Positions 42,475 to 53,303 of a stretch of 64,000 bases of DNA are shown in pieces. The stretch is from Flexibacter flexilis DSM 6793. Lineage in GTDB: Bacteria; Bacteroidota; Bacteroidia; Cytophagales; Flexibacteraceae. Made by a program: the position numbers and the translations under genes. The first letter of the stretch is position 1. Every line of letters starts with the position of its first letter. The stretch spans positions 496,001-560,000 of the forward strand of contig NZ_FOLE01000001.1 of the NCBI RefSeq assembly GCF_900112255.1, read 5' to 3'. The notes beneath the pieces are model-generated. The model worked only from the letters and a program-made list of their open reading frames with translations. It was not told the DNA's origin and did not search any database.

Positions 42475-45146
42475 CAATGCACGTCTTGGGGGTTGAGTGC
42501 CTCGCAAGGAATCGTAACCGTAAAGACCGCGCCGCCTTCGGGACGATTGGCAACGGCCACCGTACCGCCTTGCGCTTGGGTTAGGCCTTTTACAATCGAC
42601 AAGCCCAGTCCCACGCCGCCCGCTTGCGCGGTTTTGCCCCGATAAAAGCTATCAAACAACAAACGCAGTTCTTCTTTGGTAAAACCTTTGCCCGCGTCGG
42701 CAACTTTCACCACAAAATTTTGATGCTCATACCCAAAACTCAAGTCAATGGCCGCGCCCTGCGGCGTGTATTGGGTGGCATTGAGCAATAAATTATGGAC
42801 GATATTTTCCGTTAGGCCAAAATCTATCTTGACCAAAGGCATGGCGGCGGGCAGTATCATTTGAAAATGAAATTGCGCGAGTTGTTTTTGCAAATTGGTA
42901 GTCAGGGCATTGGCCAAGTCCTGCACGTCGCACCAGTCGGGGTGTGGGCGCAAATGCCCCGACTCGATGCGCGACATATTGAGCAAGTTTTCTACCAACC
43001 GATTGAGACGCAAAGACGCGGTATTGATTTCGTTTTCGAGTTGGGTCTTGTCGTCGGGGGAACAATTTTGCGACAAAAGCAAGTCGGACGCGCCCATAAT
43101 GGTGGCAATCGGGATACGCAATTCGTGAGAAATGGAATTGAACAAAGTCCTGTACAGTTTGTCGGATTCGGCCAGCAAATAGGTTTGTTTGGCCAAATTG
43201 CGGAGGTATTCGCGTTCGTATTTGCCCGAAATGAGGGAAAGAAAAGCCTCCCAAAATTGTTCGTCGGCTTGTGTAAAGTTTTTGTTATGCGCCACGGCCA
43301 ACACGCCCATATTTTGGGAGTCGCCAGTGAGCGGATAAAACGTGTAGCGTGTGGCGGGCAGCGTATCCGTCCAACGTCCAGCGCGTGCGTTATTCCTAAA
43401 GACCCAATCAATGATGCTTTCTTCCTTGTCGGTAAAGAAAAGTTGGGGCTTGAAATAGGTTTGTTTTTCGAGCTTGTCAGCTTCGTTTTTGATAAAAACA
43501 GCCACGTCCGCACCAAAATACTGCTTGGTGTTGGAGGCCACTTGTTGGGTAATCTCCTCGATGCTTTGCAGGCTGGCCAATCGGCGCGTAATCTGGTACA
43601 AGGCATGGGTTTGCTCCTCGCGTGCGCGGGTTTTCTTTTCCTGTCGGCGAATGCGGGAAGTAAGAATGCCGTTGAGCAAGGCAATGACAAAAAACATGAC
43701 CAACATGAGAATATCTTCCACCCTGCCAATGTGAAACGTATGAATCGGCGGAATAAAAAAGTAGTCCCAAATCAGAGCGTAAAGCACCGCCGCCAACAAA
43801 ATGGCCGTTGTTCCGAAAAACAACGAGAAAATAGAAATCACGAACAGGAAAACATAGGAAACGACCTCGTAGCCCAGATAATCGCTAAAGGCGTTGCAAA
43901 TCACCGCCGAGACCACTACCAAAAACGTAACGAGCAAGTAATCTACCACCGAAGAAGTAAAAACAGGTACGAAACTTTTAGAAGATGGCGGCGTGGCGGT
44001 ATTTTCTGCTCCAATCACATATACATCTATGTTGCCGCTATGCCTCAACAGTTGGTTGATAAATGTCTTTTGTCGCCAACGTTGTGACAGCGAACCCACC
44101 GACGAAGTGCGTACTAATACGTGTGTGATGTTTTCTTTTTGGGCAAAATCCAAGACGGTTTGCCAACGGCTATCGTTGGTAATGGTGCGGCAAGGGATTT
44201 CTAATTGCTTGGCCAGTTTGAAGTTGGCGGAAAGTTGTTGTTGCTCTTGGGGTGAAGGTTTGGTAAGGGTTTCGACATAAATGGCCTGTGCAGTTGCGCC
44301 AATGGAATAAGCCAGCGTCTTGGCGGAACGCAACAAAAAAGTAGATTGAGGCGTGGCATCAATGACAATCAGAAACCTAAAAGCCGATTTCCACGTCGCC
44401 TTGATGCGTTTGTATTGCATGTAGGCGTTGAGCTGCTTGTCCACGCGGTCGGCCACGATGCGCAAGGCCATTTCGCGCAGTGCGGTAATGTTGCCTTGTC
44501 GGAAAAAGTTTTCGCGGGCGTGTCTGGCGCGTTCTGTGCCGTAAATTTTTCCTTCGGCCAATCGCTCCAGCAGTTCGGCGGTGGTTAGGTCAATTACTTC
44601 GACTTCGTCGGCATTTTCGAAAATGCTATCGGGCAGGGTTTCGCGGACAATAATGCCCGTAATCTGCGCCACCGTCTCGGCGCGACTTTCCAAATGCTGT
44701 ACGTTGAGGGTCGTGTAAACGTTGATGCCATTGTCCAAAAGCTCCAAAACGTCCTGATAACGTTTGGCGTGTCGGGCTTCTGGGGCGTTGGTATGCGCCA
44801 ACTCGTCCACCAACACGATTTGGGGTTTTCGCTGAATAATAGCATCCAAGTCCATTTCTTCTACCAAAATATTATTGCGATAATATTTTTTGCGTGCCAC
44901 AGTGGGCAAGCCCACGGCCATTTGTGCGGTCTGGGTTCTGTTGTGCGTTTCCACATAGCCCACCACCACGTCTGCGCCTTTTTTGAGTTCGGCGTGTGCG
45001 GCCTCCAACATGGCGCAGGTTTTGCCTACTCCCGCGCACATTCCAAAAAAAATCTTGAGCTTTCCGCGTTTGCTTTGGGCTTGCTCTTGCTTGAGTGCCT
45101 CTAACAACTCATCAGGATTGGGGCGATTTTCGGTCGGGTTATTCAT
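42471..45146 (-). CDS. kdpD: KdpD potassium/turgor sensor histidine kinase
   Basis: 891 residues. The KdpD N-terminal domain (about 25-235) has the Walker A-like GMCAGVGKT and LVDELAHTNAPEARHAKRYQ. A USP-like domain follows (about 250-370), then four membrane helices (about 390-500), a GAF-type domain and the kinase core with SISHELRIPIA (phosphohistidine at about 668) and GVGLGLSIVKGLTQAQGG. This is the full classical architecture. It is separated from kdpC by a repeat array where other Bacteroidota often carry a porin gene. Confidence 0.96.
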   Translation of the reverse strand: MNNPTENRPNPDELLEALKQEQAQSKRGKLKIFFGMCAGVGKTCAMLEAAHAELKKGADVVVGYVETHNRTQTAQMAVGLPTVARKKYYRNNILVEEMDLDAIIQRKPQIVLVDELAHTNAPEARHAKRYQDVLELLDNGINVYTTLNVQHLESRAETVAQITGIIVRETLPDSIFENADEVEVIDLTTAELLERLAEGKIYGTERARHARENFFRQGNITALREMALRIVADRVDKQLNAYMQYKRIKATWKSAFRFLIVIDATPQSTFLLRSAKTLAYSIGATAQAIYVETLTKPSPQEQQQLSANFKLAKQLEIPCRTITNDSRWQTVLDFAQKENITHVLVRTSSVGSLSQRWRQKTFINQLLRHSGNIDVYVIGAENTATPPSSKSFVPVFTSSVVDYLLVTFLVVVSAVICNAFSDYLGYEVVSYVFLFVISIFSLFFGTTAILLAAVLYALIWDYFFIPPIHTFHIGRVEDILMLVMFFVIALLNGILTSRIRRQEKKTRAREEQTHALYQITRRLASLQSIEEITQQVASNTKQYFGADVAVFIKNEADKLEKQTYFKPQLFFTDKEESIIDWVFRNNARAGRWTDTLPATRYTFYPLTGDSQNMGVLAVAHNKNFTQADEQFWEAFLSLISGKYEREYLRNLAKQTYLLAESDKLYRTLFNSISHELRIPIATIMGASDLLLSQNCSPDDKTQLENEINTASLRLNRLVENLLNMSRIESGHLRPHPDWCDVQDLANALTTNLQKQLAQFHFQMILPAAMPLVKIDFGLTENIVHNLLLNATQYTPQGAAIDLSFGYEHQNFVVKVADAGKGFTKEELRLLFDSFYRGKTAQAGGVGLGLSIVKGLTQAQGGTVAVANRPEGGAVFTVTIPCEALNPQDVHW

Positions 45147-45250
45147 AGCGATTTACGCCTTACAGGTTGTACAATTGGTAAAAAGTTACTGATATTTTTC
45201 TCGGAAAATTAGAGACAAACCACACATTAGCCTACAAAGCAAATAAAAAG

Positions 45251-45590
45251 ATGCCACGCCTACGGCGTTAGAAATATAACAAGCGTACATTACAGCTACA
45301 AAGATTTTAATCCTAACGGATTTAGCGCATTAGCATCACAAAGACTTTTTAGACTTGGTATCTTTGTAGCAAGAAATTCTTGTAGGATAAAAACGCCTTT
45401 AGGCGTGGCATCTTAAATATATCACGGATTTAGCACATCAACATCATAAAGCCTTTTAGGCGTGGTATCTTTGTAGCAAGAAATTCTTGTAGGATAAAAA
45501 CGCCTTTAGGCGTGGCATCTTAAATATATCACGGATTTAGCGCATCAACATCACAAAGCCTTTTTAGGCTTGGCATCTTTTTTATTCGCC
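45251..45590. repeat. 107-bp tandem array of REP-like elements between kdpC and kdpD
   Basis: Two full units and partial ends (about 45312-45590) repeat with a period of 107 bp. Each unit carries TATCTTTGTAGCAAGAAATT, the hairpin-forming AACGCCTTTAGGCGTGGCAT and ATATATCACGGATTTAGC. An inverted relative (GATGCCACGCCTACGGCGTT) lies at 45251-45270. The 457-bp gap (45147-45603) holds no ORF. Array copies match the elements at 23680-23756. Confidence 0.85.
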
Positions 45591-45603
45591 TTACAATTCC
45601 TGT

Positions 45604-46179
45604 CTATTTAATTTTATCGACGGCCAAATTAAGCAAAAGAACATTGACGGTTGGTTCTCCGAAAATACCCAATTGTCGGCCTTTCGTGTTTTCATTCACT
45701 GCCTTCAAAAGCTGCTGGCGTTGGGTGGTGGTGAAATGGCGTGCATTGGCCACTTTGTCCACCTGCAACAACGCCGCTTGCGGGCTAATGTGCGGGTCTA
45801 AACCGCTGGCCGAAGCAAAAAGCATTTCGGCGGGAACGCTTTGGCGCAAGGTATCAATACCGTTTTGTGCTGCAAAATGTTGCTTGCGTTGCACGAAAGC
45901 TTGTTGCAGTTTGGCGTTGGTCAGCCCCCAGTTAGAGCCACCCGAAGGCAAAGGATTGTAGCCAATGGCCGACGGACGCGGCGAAAAATAAATACTCGTG
46001 TCCGTTGGTTGCCCCATTAGCTCACTGCCTACCAGTTTGTTATGTTCGTAAATCAGGCTACCGTTGGCTTGTTTGTGAAATACGGTTTGTCCTACCGCCC
46101 AAACCAACAAGGGATATACAATGCCTGTGAGCAGCGTAAACACACCCAAAATTTTGAGAGAAACAACAATATTTTTCAT
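45604..46179 (-). CDS. kdpC: Potassium-transporting ATPase subunit C
   Basis: 191 residues. One N-terminal membrane helix (LKILGVFTLLTGIVYPLLVWAVG) and an outer domain with ELMGQPTDTSIYFSPRPSA, the family block SGLDPHISPQAALLQVDKVA and LGIFGEPTVNVLLLNLAVD. KdpC is required for the KdpFABC complex to pump K+. It starts 12 bp after kdpB. Confidence 0.95.
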   Translation of the reverse strand: MKNIVVSLKILGVFTLLTGIVYPLLVWAVGQTVFHKQANGSLIYEHNKLVGSELMGQPTDTSIYFSPRPSAIGYNPLPSGGSNWGLTNAKLQQAFVQRKQHFAAQNGIDTLRQSVPAEMLFASASGLDPHISPQAALLQVDKVANARHFTTTQRQQLLKAVNENTKGRQLGIFGEPTVNVLLLNLAVDKIK

Positions 46180-46191
46180 AGAAATTGATGA

Positions 46192-48270
46192 TTAGAAATT
46201 GATGATAAGGTCTATAATTTTGATACCCACGAAAGGCGTAACCAGTCCACCCAAACCGAAAATCAGCAGGTTGCGCAGCAATGCTTCGGAAGCTGACACA
46301 GGCTTGTAAGCCACGCCTTTGAGTGCAATCGGGATAAGCAACACAATGATAATCGCATTGAAAATAATGGCACTGAGAATGGCACTTTCGGGCGAACCCA
46401 AGTGCATGATATTGAGCGCGGAAAGCATTCCCACGCCGTTGGCTTTGGCGTACAGGGCAACGGAAATAGCGGGGATAATGGCGAAATATTTGGCCACATC
46501 ATTGGCGATACTAAACGTAGTGAGTGCGCCTCTGGTCATCAGCAACTGTTTGCCGACTTCTACTACTTCGATGAGCTTGGTGGGGTTGCTGTCCAAATCT
46601 ATCATGTTGCCAGCTTCGCGGGCGGCTTGCGTACCAGAATTCATGGCGATACCGACATCGGCTTGGGCAAGGGCGGGCGCGTCGTTAGTCCCGTCGCCAA
46701 TCATGCCGACTAAACGGCCATTGGCTTGCTCGTCGCGGATGCGTTGCAATTTGTCTTCGGGTTTGGCCTCGGCCATAAAATCATCTACACCAGCTTCGGC
46801 GGCAATGGCGGCGGCTGTAAGCGGATTGTCGCCCGTAATCATGACGGTACGAATCCCCATTTGGCGCAATTCTGCAAAACGCTGTTTGATACCGCCTTTC
46901 ACTACGTCTTTGAGATGCACCACGCCCAACACTTTGTTGCCTTGCGCCACTACCAAAGGCGTTGCGCCTTGTTGTGCCAATTGCAGAACGGCGGCGTTCA
47001 CACTTTCGGGATATTGACCGCCAAGTCCTTGCACGAGTTGGCGAATGGCATCGGCTGCGCCTTTGCGGATAGAAATCGTTTCGTTTTTTTCATTCAAAAA
47101 ATCCACGCCACTCATGCGCGTTTGCGCCGTGAATGGCACGAAAGTAAGGTTCATTTCTTGCACTTCGCGGCTGCGGATATTGAATTTTTCTTTCGCTAAT
47201 ACCACAATAGAACGGCCTTCGGGCGTTTCGTCGGAAAGTGAGGCAAGTTGCGCGGCGTTGGCCAACTCTTCCACCATAACGCCGTCGGCAGGCACAAAAT
47301 TAGTGGCCATGCGGTTGCCCAGTGTGATAGTTCCTGTTTTGTCGAGCAAAAGCACGTCCACGTCGCCCGCCGCTTCGATGGCGCGGCCACTGGTAGCAAT
47401 TACGTTTCTTTGCAAAAGTCTGTCCATGCCACTAATGCCAATGGCACTGAGCAGCCCGCCGATGGTCGTCGGGATTAGGCACACCAACAACGAAATCAGG
47501 ACAGGAATCGACAAGTTTTGGTCGGCAGCCAAGCCCGACGCTTCGAGACTGTAGCCAAAGAATGCGGGCAACGTGGCCACCGTCAGCAGAAACACCAGCG
47601 ACAAACCCGCCAACAAAATGGAAAGTGCAATTTCGTTGGGTGTTTTTTGGCGTTGTGCGCCTTCTACAAGCGAAATCATGCGGTCTATAAACGTGTTGCC
47701 TTGTTCGGCTGTAATGCGAATAACAATGCGGTCGCTAATTACTTTTGTGCCACCCGTTACCGCCGAGCGGTCGCCGCCACTTTCGCGCACCACTGGCGCA
47801 GACTCACCCGTAATGGCCGACTCGTCCACACTGGCAATGCCTTCTATCACCTCGCCATCCGACGGAATCACATCGCCCGTCTGACAAACTACCACATCGC
47901 CTTTTTTCAGGTCGGTGGCGGGCACTTCTATACGCGCCGTGCCTACGAGTTTGAAGGCTTTGGCTTGGGTTCGGCCACTGCGCAAGCTGTTGGCTTGTGC
48001 TTTGCCGCGCCCTTCGGCGACAGCTTCCGAAAAGTTGGCAAAAAGTACCGTTACCCATAGCCAAAAAGTTATTTGCAAATCAAAAGACGAGAGTTTGCCT
48101 TGTGCGATTTGAATAAAAACCAATACCGTCGTGAGCACAGCTCCCACCGCCACCAAAAAAATGACAGGGTTTTTGATGAGCGTTACGGGATTTAATTTGA
48201 TAAAACTATCTTTAAGGGCTTGGCCAACAAGTTCTTTGTTAAACAAACCTACCTTTGATTTTGTAGCCAT
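46192..48270 (-). CDS. kdpB: Potassium-transporting ATPase ATP-binding subunit
   Basis: A 692-residue P-type ATPase. The phosphorylated Asp is in [16 protein letters not shown] (about 304-319), the hinge and P-domain are in [20 protein letters not shown], and TGESAPV marks the actuator domain. It hydrolyses ATP to drive K+ taken up by KdpA. The complete sequence has the expected length of the family. It starts 18 bp after kdpA. Confidence 0.97.
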   Translation of the reverse strand: MATKSKVGLFNKELVGQALKDSFIKLNPVTLIKNPVIFLVAVGAVLTTVLVFIQIAQGKLSSFDLQITFWLWVTVLFANFSEAVAEGRGKAQANSLRSGRTQAKAFKLVGTARIEVPATDLKKGDVVVCQTGDVIPSDGEVIEGIASVDESAITGESAPVVRESGGDRSAVTGGTKVISDRIVIRITAEQGNTFIDRMISLVEGAQRQKTPNEIALSILLAGLSLVFLLTVATLPAFFGYSLEASGLAADQNLSIPVLISLLVCLIPTTIGGLLSAIGISGMDRLLQRNVIATSGRAIEAAGDVDVLLLDKTGTITLGNRMATNFVPADGVMVEELANAAQLASLSDETPEGRSIVVLAKEKFNIRSREVQEMNLTFVPFTAQTRMSGVDFLNEKNETISIRKGAADAIRQLVQGLGGQYPESVNAAVLQLAQQGATPLVVAQGNKVLGVVHLKDVVKGGIKQRFAELRQMGIRTVMITGDNPLTAAAIAAEAGVDDFMAEAKPEDKLQRIRDEQANGRLVGMIGDGTNDAPALAQADVGIAMNSGTQAAREAGNMIDLDSNPTKLIEVVEVGKQLLMTRGALTTFSIANDVAKYFAIIPAISVALYAKANGVGMLSALNIMHLGSPESAILSAIIFNAIIIVLLIPIALKGVAYKPVSASEALLRNLLIFGLGGLVTPFVGIKIIDLIINF

Positions 48271-48288
48271 TTTCTGGAGAAAAAAGAA

Positions 48289-49977
48289 TTAGAAAAGAAT
48301 ACCGTTGGAAAGAAGAAAGTGCTCGACAATAGCCGAAAGCGACAGGACAGGGAAAAATGTTAGCCCCCCGACGATGAGTATTACCCCGATGAGCAAGGCC
48401 ACAAACAGACCGTTGTCGGTGCGGAAAGTGCCCGAAGAAAACGGCGTTGCTTTTTTGGCGGCTAAACTTCCCGCCACCGCCAAAAGCGGCACGATAATTC
48501 CAAAACGGCCTATGAGCATTCCCAAACCAAGCGTAAGGTTATAAAAAACCGTGTTGGCGTTGAGTCCTGCAAACGCGCTGCCGTTGTTGCCTGCCGCCGA
48601 GGTGTAAGCGTACAGAATTTCGGACAAACCGTGTGCGCCTGCATTGTTGAGACTGGACAATCCCATTTGAGACACAGCAGCCCACGCCCCAAAAATCAGA
48701 ATAACGGTACTGGGTGCGAGAATGGCCACTATCGCCATTTTTACTTCAAAGGCTTCTATTTTTTTGCCTAAATATTCGGGACTTCTGCCCACCATCAGGC
48801 CAGCGATAAAAACCGTCAGGATTACGAAAACTAACATTCCGTACAGCCCCGCACCTACGCCACCAAAAATCACTTCGCCCAACATCATGTTTACCATCGC
48901 GACCATACCAGCCAACGGCGATAAACTGTCGTGCATGGCGTTTACGCTACCGTTAGAGGCGGCAGTCGTAACGGTTTCCCACAAAATACTGTTGGTAATG
49001 CCAAAGCGTGTTTCTTTCCCTTCCATCAATGCCGTATGGCCAAATACAGGATTAGCGGCGTATTCCGCACAAAGCGCGATACTCAAACCCACCACCAAAA
49101 GCACCATCATGGCACTGAAAAGCACCCAACCTTGTTTGAGCGAACCCACCATTTTACCATAGGTGTACGTGAGTGCCGCAGGAATGAGCAGAATGGCTAA
49201 CATTTGTAAAAAATTGCTCAAAGGCGTGGGGTTCTCGAAAGGATGTGCGCCGTTGGCATTGAAAAAGCCGCCGCCGTTGGTGCCCAGTTGCTTAATGGCA
49301 ATTTGGGACGCAGCCAAACCCATCGGAATTTGTTGGGCTTCTTGTTGTAACGTCGTGGCCGTTTGGTACGGTTGCAAGCTCTGTACAACGCCCTGACTTA
49401 TCAAAAACAAAGCAAAAACTACGGACAAAGGCAGCAAAATATAAACGGTCGTTTTGGTGAGGTCTGCCCAAAAGTTGCCGATGTGCGGCGTTTGTTTGCG
49501 AGCCAAACCGCGCGTAAGAGCCAGCAAGACACTTACACCAGTGGCAGCACTCACAAAATTTTGTACGGTAAGCCCCAAGGCTTGCGTGGCGTAGCTCATG
49601 GTGGTTTCGCCTGCGTAGCCTTGCCAGTTGGTGTTGGTTACGAAGCTAATGGCAGTGTTTAGGGCAGAATGCCACGAAACGCCCGCCAAACCTTCGGGAT
49701 TGAGCGGCAAAAATGCCTGCAACATTTGCAACAAAAACACAACGACCAAACCGACGGCATTAAAAGCCAACAAGCTAAACGTATAAGTTTTCCAGTCTTG
49801 TTCGTGCAGCGGCGCACCCGACAGGCGATAAATAAGGCGTTCGAGCCAGCCCAGCGGCTTGGACAACACGTGCGGTTTGCCCATAAAAACATTGGCCATA
49901 AAGCCACCCAAAAGCGGCGCGGATGCGGTCAGAATGGCCAGAAACAAAATGATTTGGATAATATCTAATGCGGTCAT
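48289..49977 (-). CDS. kdpA: Potassium-transporting ATPase K+-binding subunit
   Basis: 562 residues with about ten membrane helices. Four P-loop-like filter segments are seen, for example ISFVTNTNWQGYAGETTMSY, KQLGTNGGGFFNANGAHPFE, TTAASNGSVNAMHDSLSPLA and SAAGNNGSAFAGL. KdpA is related to Trk-type channels and selects K+. It is the first large gene of the operon, 14 bp after kdpF. Confidence 0.97.
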   Translation of the reverse strand: MTALDIIQIILFLAILTASAPLLGGFMANVFMGKPHVLSKPLGWLERLIYRLSGAPLHEQDWKTYTFSLLAFNAVGLVVVFLLQMLQAFLPLNPEGLAGVSWHSALNTAISFVTNTNWQGYAGETTMSYATQALGLTVQNFVSAATGVSVLLALTRGLARKQTPHIGNFWADLTKTTVYILLPLSVVFALFLISQGVVQSLQPYQTATTLQQEAQQIPMGLAASQIAIKQLGTNGGGFFNANGAHPFENPTPLSNFLQMLAILLIPAALTYTYGKMVGSLKQGWVLFSAMMVLLVVGLSIALCAEYAANPVFGHTALMEGKETRFGITNSILWETVTTAASNGSVNAMHDSLSPLAGMVAMVNMMLGEVIFGGVGAGLYGMLVFVILTVFIAGLMVGRSPEYLGKKIEAFEVKMAIVAILAPSTVILIFGAWAAVSQMGLSSLNNAGAHGLSEILYAYTSAAGNNGSAFAGLNANTVFYNLTLGLGMLIGRFGIIVPLLAVAGSLAAKKATPFSSGTFRTDNGLFVALLIGVILIVGGLTFFPVLSLSAIVEHFLLSNGILF

Positions 49978-49991
49978 GGCAAAGAAATGTT

Positions 49992-50114
49992 TTAGAATTT
50001 TTCGGGTTTAATCAAGACATAGACGAGGTACACAAAGGCCATTAAAGCAATCACAGCCCCAATGCCATAGGCCAGCACAGAAGCCGACGCAGACAAAATC
50101 AGTAACATTTTCAT
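49992..50114 (-). CDS. kdpF: KdpF small membrane subunit (40 aa)
   Basis: A short frame upstream of kdpA encodes MKMLLILSASASVLAYGIG followed by a single membrane helix and the C-terminus YLVYVLIKPEKF, the hallmark ending of KdpF. KdpF stabilises the KdpFABC complex. The stop codon is 14 bp before the kdpA ATG. A Bacteroidota -7 element TACCTTTG lies on the minus strand at 50156-50149, 35 bp before the start, which would make this gene the first in the operon. Confidence 0.9.
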   Translation of the reverse strand: MKMLLILSASASVLAYGIGAVIALMAFVYLVYVLIKPEKF

Positions 50115-50326
50115 AAAATTTGCATTGAACTTTCGTTAGATGATGGCGCAAAGGTATAGGCGCGGCCATAAGCAAATTATAAGGATTCGGGAAGGGAGTA
50201 TAAAGATTTTATAAAGAAAATAAACGACTGAATGACAGACGAATATAGGTAATTTTGGGGAGAATACGGGATTGCCCAAAGCTTTCCCTTATTTTTGTGG
50301 TCTTGTTTTGTTATCAATCTAACAAT

Positions 50327-51268
50327 ATGCTTGCCGCCTCCACTCCCGCGCGTTATGCGCAACTGATTAAGCAAAAAGCCGCCGAACTGGGTTTTGATTT
50401 TTGTGGAATTTCCAAAGCTGAATTTTTGGAAGAAGAAGCCCCGCGCCTCGAAAACTGGCTCAATGCCCAAATGCACGGACAAATGCACTACATGGCGGGG
50501 CATTTCGACAAACGCCTTGATCCGCGCCTACTCGTGGACGGCGCAAAGTCGGTCGTGAGCCTGATGCTCAATTATTTTCCCGCCAAAGATTTGGCACAAC
50601 CCGACAACTACAAAATTTCAAAATACGCCTATGGCACTGATTATCACTTTGTTATAAAAGACAAACTAAATTTGCTGCTCCAGCACTTACAAACCGAAAT
50701 TGGGGAGGTAAATGGCCGTGCTTTCGTGGATTCGGCTCCCGTGATGGACAAGGCTTGGGCGGCGCGTAGCGGCTTGGGTTGGGTCGGAAAAAACAGTAAT
50801 CTCATTCACAAAAAAGCGGGTAGTTTCTTTTTCATCGCCGAACTCATCCTTGATTTGGAACTGGAAACCGACGGCCCCGTCAAGGATTATTGCGGCACGT
50901 GTACGCGCTGCCTCGACGCGTGCCCCACGCAGGCCATCGTTGCGCCGTATCAGGTGGACGGCAGCCGCTGCATTTCGTATTTTACCATTGAGCTGAAAGA
51001 ACAAATTCCTGCCAGCATGAAAGGCCAGTTTGAGGATTGGGCGTTTGGTTGCGATGTATGCCAAGACGTGTGCCCTTGGAACCGATTTTCACGACCGCAC
51101 CGCACGCCAGCGTTTGGCCCTTCGCCCGAACTGGAACATTTCACGCGCCGCGACTGGGAGGAAATTACGCAAGAGACTTTCTCGAAAATCTTTAGCAAAT
51201 CAGCCGTAAAGCGTACCAAACTCGCGGGTTTGCAACGGAATATCCAATTTCTCAAAAATGACGAATAA
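50327..51268 (+). CDS. queG: Epoxyqueuosine reductase
   Basis: 313 residues from the ATG at 50327. QueG reduces epoxyqueuosine to queuosine in tRNA using cobalamin and two [4Fe-4S] clusters. The ferredoxin motifs are [16 protein letters not shown] and [13 protein letters not shown], and the substrate/cobalamin region contains [19 protein letters not shown] followed by [11 protein letters not shown]. The longer frame from 50255 has no similarity before residue 25. It diverges from kdpF; other queuosine genes are not in the window. Confidence 0.95.
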   Translation: MLAASTPARYAQLIKQKAAELGFDFCGISKAEFLEEEAPRLENWLNAQMHGQMHYMAGHFDKRLDPRLLVDGAKSVVSLMLNYFPAKDLAQPDNYKISKYAYGTDYHFVIKDKLNLLLQHLQTEIGEVNGRAFVDSAPVMDKAWAARSGLGWVGKNSNLIHKKAGSFFFIAELILDLELETDGPVKDYCGTCTRCLDACPTQAIVAPYQVDGSRCISYFTIELKEQIPASMKGQFEDWAFGCDVCQDVCPWNRFSRPHRTPAFGPSPELEHFTRRDWEEITQETFSKIFSKSAVKRTKLAGLQRNIQFLKNDE

Positions 51269-51613
51269 AGCCCGACCTTATTCGTGTAGTATTTGGCTTT
51301 GGCGTAGCAATGTTTTGGGCGAAAATCGTAGCGTATTGGCTCAAATTCGTAGCCTGAATCGAAAAGCATTGCTTTAGGCAAAGTAATATATTTTTTGCTT
51401 TTAAATAGATAGAATTTGAAAAGACAAAAATACATAAAAAACTAATAATCAACGACTTGTTTTTAAGAAAATGACATAAAAAAACTGTTCGATAATAACA
51501 TTCTGTTAGACGATAAAATAAAAACATTGGTCGAAATTCTGTATTAGGCGGCGAGCCAGTAGGGTATCTTGCATTCAACAAAATCAATATCCAACTCTAT
51601 ACTTAATACAAAC
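51269..51613. other. 345-bp intergenic region before the T9SS paralogue pair
   Basis: No ORF with family features, RNA gene or strong hairpin. TATCTTGC at 51565-51572 is a possible weak -7 element for the downstream gene. Confidence 0.5.
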
Positions 51614-53047
51614 ATGAAACCACTTAATCACCTCCTTGGGGTATCTATTTTCACCCTATTTTCGGCTACTGTCGCTTTTGGTCAAGGTAATATTGTTGTA
51701 GCCTCCTCCCCCGCCGCATCGCCTCTCAACCCCGACGGCAATACGTGGGCAAGTACTTGTAATTGCACGTTCACGACCAACGACGACGGCACGGTTTCCG
51801 AAATCCCCTTCAATCGTATTTATCAGTCGGCAGCCGAACCAAGCGGCGACCTTGCGGGCGGCGGCGCGTGCGGTACGACCGACATCGTGGACAATCCGAG
51901 CACAGGCCGCGACGCAAGTTATGTCTATTACAGCGACCCAAACGGCGTACCGAACTCAGGCGACGAATACGTGATTTATCGGCTCAGGGTGGCCAAAGAC
52001 CCTGGCAATGCCAATTTTGGGTTTAGTGTACTGATAGATTCTGATGGCCTTATGGGACGTTTAGACCCTAATTATATTTCAGGCAACCCAGGGTTTGAAC
52101 GCGAAATAAGGGTCGTAAATGGCGGCGCGAGCAAAGGCGTTTATGTGGACAATGTGGACGGCAGAACCACAGGCCTAAATCTTAAATTTTATACACTTAC
52201 CAGCCATACGCAGCGCGTAAAAAGCTTATACACGGATGCCGCCTGCAATGTATCCAATGTTATTTTCTATGATTTTTATGTAATGCTTTCTGACTTAGGT
52301 CTTGCAGCTACTGCCCCGATTCGTTTGGTAACGGCCACTTCCGTCAACGGCTCTACGGCACTTTCGGCGGGAGCTTCCGACATCGGCGGCGTGAACGATA
52401 ACCTCATGAACACTTACGGCGGCTCAGCTACGGCCAACATGGATTCGATGTTCACGACATTAGTCAAAACACAACCTGCCGTAACCTTCGGAACATTGCC
52501 TGTAAGTTTACTTTATTTCAAAGCCCAAACACAAAAAAATCAGACACAACTCGTTTGGGCGACAGCCTCTGAGCAGAACAACGATTATTTTAGCATAGAA
52601 AAAAGCGAAAACGGCAAGGATTTTACGGCCATCGGTACGGTACACGGCGCAGGCAACAGCCAAAAAATGTTGAACTATCAATACACTGACCATACGCCAC
52701 TGTATCAGAAAACCTATTATCGCCTCAAGCAAGTAGATTTTGATGGTGCATCGAAATATTCGCCAATAGCCGTAATCGCCAACGGAAAAGACCTGACACG
52801 CAATCTGAGTGTTACGGTGAACAACAAAAATGTAGCAGATTTTGAGATTTCGGCGCAAGAAGATTTTAGCGAACTGCACATCATGGACATGTTGGGCAAA
52901 AACATCAAAGCACAACATTATTACAACAGCGAAAACGAACACTTACAAATCGTGTTGCCTGAAAATCATCGCTACAACCACAGTGTTTATATTATTTCTA
53001 TTAATACAACACAAGGCATCTATTCGCGCAAAATCCGCCTCAACTAA
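51614..53047 (+). CDS. T9SS type A secreted protein, paralogue 1
   Basis: 477 residues from the ATG at 51614 with signal peptide ending TLFSATVAFGQ. The N-terminal 280 residues have no recognised family; they contain STCNCTFTTNDDGTVSEIPF, GRDASYVYYSDPNGVPNSGD and a repeated DxDG/DNDG-like acidic theme. The middle has the common LLYFKAQTQKNQTQLVWATA Fn3-like region, and the last 80 residues (SVTVNNKNVADFEISAQEDF to IYSRKIRLN) form a T9SS type A sorting domain. It should be on the surface or released. The next gene is a close paralogue. Confidence 0.85.
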   Translation: MKPLNHLLGVSIFTLFSATVAFGQGNIVVASSPAASPLNPDGNTWASTCNCTFTTNDDGTVSEIPFNRIYQSAAEPSGDLAGGGACGTTDIVDNPSTGRDASYVYYSDPNGVPNSGDEYVIYRLRVAKDPGNANFGFSVLIDSDGLMGRLDPNYISGNPGFEREIRVVNGGASKGVYVDNVDGRTTGLNLKFYTLTSHTQRVKSLYTDAACNVSNVIFYDFYVMLSDLGLAATAPIRLVTATSVNGSTALSAGASDIGGVNDNLMNTYGGSATANMDSMFTTLVKTQPAVTFGTLPVSLLYFKAQTQKNQTQLVWATASEQNNDYFSIEKSENGKDFTAIGTVHGAGNSQKMLNYQYTDHTPLYQKTYYRLKQVDFDGASKYSPIAVIANGKDLTRNLSVTVNNKNVADFEISAQEDFSELHIMDMLGKNIKAQHYYNSENEHLQIVLPENHRYNHSVYIISINTTQGIYSRKIRLN

Positions 53048-53080
53048 CACGTTATCAACAATATAATAACACCTAACGTC

Positions 53081-53118
53081 AATCCGTAGCCACTGAAAAG
53101 GTTATGGATTTTTTTGTG
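53081..53118 (+). terminator. Terminator after T9SS paralogue 1
   Basis: AATCCGTAGCC (53081-53091) pairs with GGTTATGGATT (53100-53110), then TTTTTTTG. Nearly the same sequence follows paralogue 2. Confidence 0.85.
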
Positions 53119-53303
53119 TTTTAAGAAAACAAAGCACACTACTCTATTTCGGCAAAATCATATTACAGCTTCAAACATTTATAACATAATACTGGCCGAG
53201 TGGTAACGGTCATTCGCCGAATATAAATTTAGGGAGTGTACAAAGGCAGTATCTTTGAATCAAATAAAACAACACTATTATAAACGCTAAAATATTACCG
53301 AAA

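Noticed and set aside
42861-44087. 408-codon open frame on the plus strand opposite kdpD
   Set aside because: Shadow of the kdpD reading frame on the other strand; its translation shows no recognised domain and kdpD is certain.
45312-45590. Tandem repeats considered as a CRISPR array
   Set aside because: Units are 107 bp with no unique spacers, and no cas genes are nearby; they are REP-type repeats.
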